A DNA stretch of 5,482 nt from Alphaproteobacteria bacterium (lineage in GTDB: Bacteria > Pseudomonadota > Alphaproteobacteria > Rhizobiales > Aestuariivirgaceae): positions 1-5,482 of the forward strand of contig JAHEJE010000201.1 in the NCBI GenBank assembly GCA_024639035.1, written 5' to 3'. Positions 5,443-5,482 of this stretch are shown here, piece after piece. Both the position numbers and the translations under genes were made by a program. Numbering within the stretch: the first letter of the stretch is position 1; each line of letters opens with the position of its first letter. The notes under the pieces were generated by a model. The model was not told where the DNA came from. It searched no databases and saw only the letters and a list, made by a program, of their open reading frames with translations.

Positions 5443-5482
5443 CGGCGCTGCGCCTCGCGCGCGCAGAGTTCGCCATACCGCT
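5439..5482 (-). CDS. 3' end of an upstream gene, cut by the window edge
   Basis: A minus-strand frame enters from the right edge and ends in TGA at 5441-5439, with last residues RYGELCAREAQRR. The stop shares ATGA with the sulfotransferase-like start, a spacing typical of coupled genes in an operon. Only about 14 codons are visible, so the product cannot be named. The frame could be accidental, but the ATGA junction and plausible C-terminal composition favour a real gene. Confidence 0.45.
   Translation of the reverse strand, partial: RYGELCAREAQRR

Overview
The window reads as chromosomal DNA of an alphaproteobacterium, most likely of the Hyphomicrobiales/Rhizobiales. It is GC-rich throughout, with GC-ending codons. 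It carries a near-canonical CtrA gene divergent from a fliJ-type flagellar gene, an arrangement I recall from rhizobial relatives. The order-level assignment is an inference; genus cannot be judged from this stretch.

Layout. Bases 1-223 hold no gene I can support, only a palindrome at 166-175 inside what may be a dispersed intergenic repeat. A strong intrinsic terminator (224-249) closes ctrA, which runs leftward (984-280). A gene-free control region of about 420 bases (985-1404) follows. It contains three CtrA-box-like sequences all facing ctrA, one GANTC (CcrM-type) methylation site, a promoter-like sequence facing fliJ, and a perfect 7-bp hairpin. fliJ runs rightward (about 1425-1811), preceded and overlapped by a possible 14-codon leader ORF. 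After 156 bases with a good Shine-Dalgarno comes a large DUF2339 polytopic membrane protein (1968-4730). Its stop overlaps by 11 bases, tail to tail, a leftward sulfotransferase-like gene (5442-4720). That gene in turn overlaps by ATGA the last codons of another leftward gene cut by the window edge.

How it fits together. CtrA is the essential cell-cycle response regulator that in many alphaproteobacteria controls replication, division and flagellar genes. Its own control region seems built for autoregulation and possibly methylation-dependent timing. FliJ is a flagellar export component, so the divergent pair joins a regulator to a type of target it often controls. The DUF2339 and sulfotransferase-like genes have no established link to this circuit. 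No defence system, mobile element, CRISPR array or RNA gene was seen. I found no convincing new multi-gene system; the main interest is the regulatory architecture between ctrA and fliJ and the uncharacterised DUF2339 protein.
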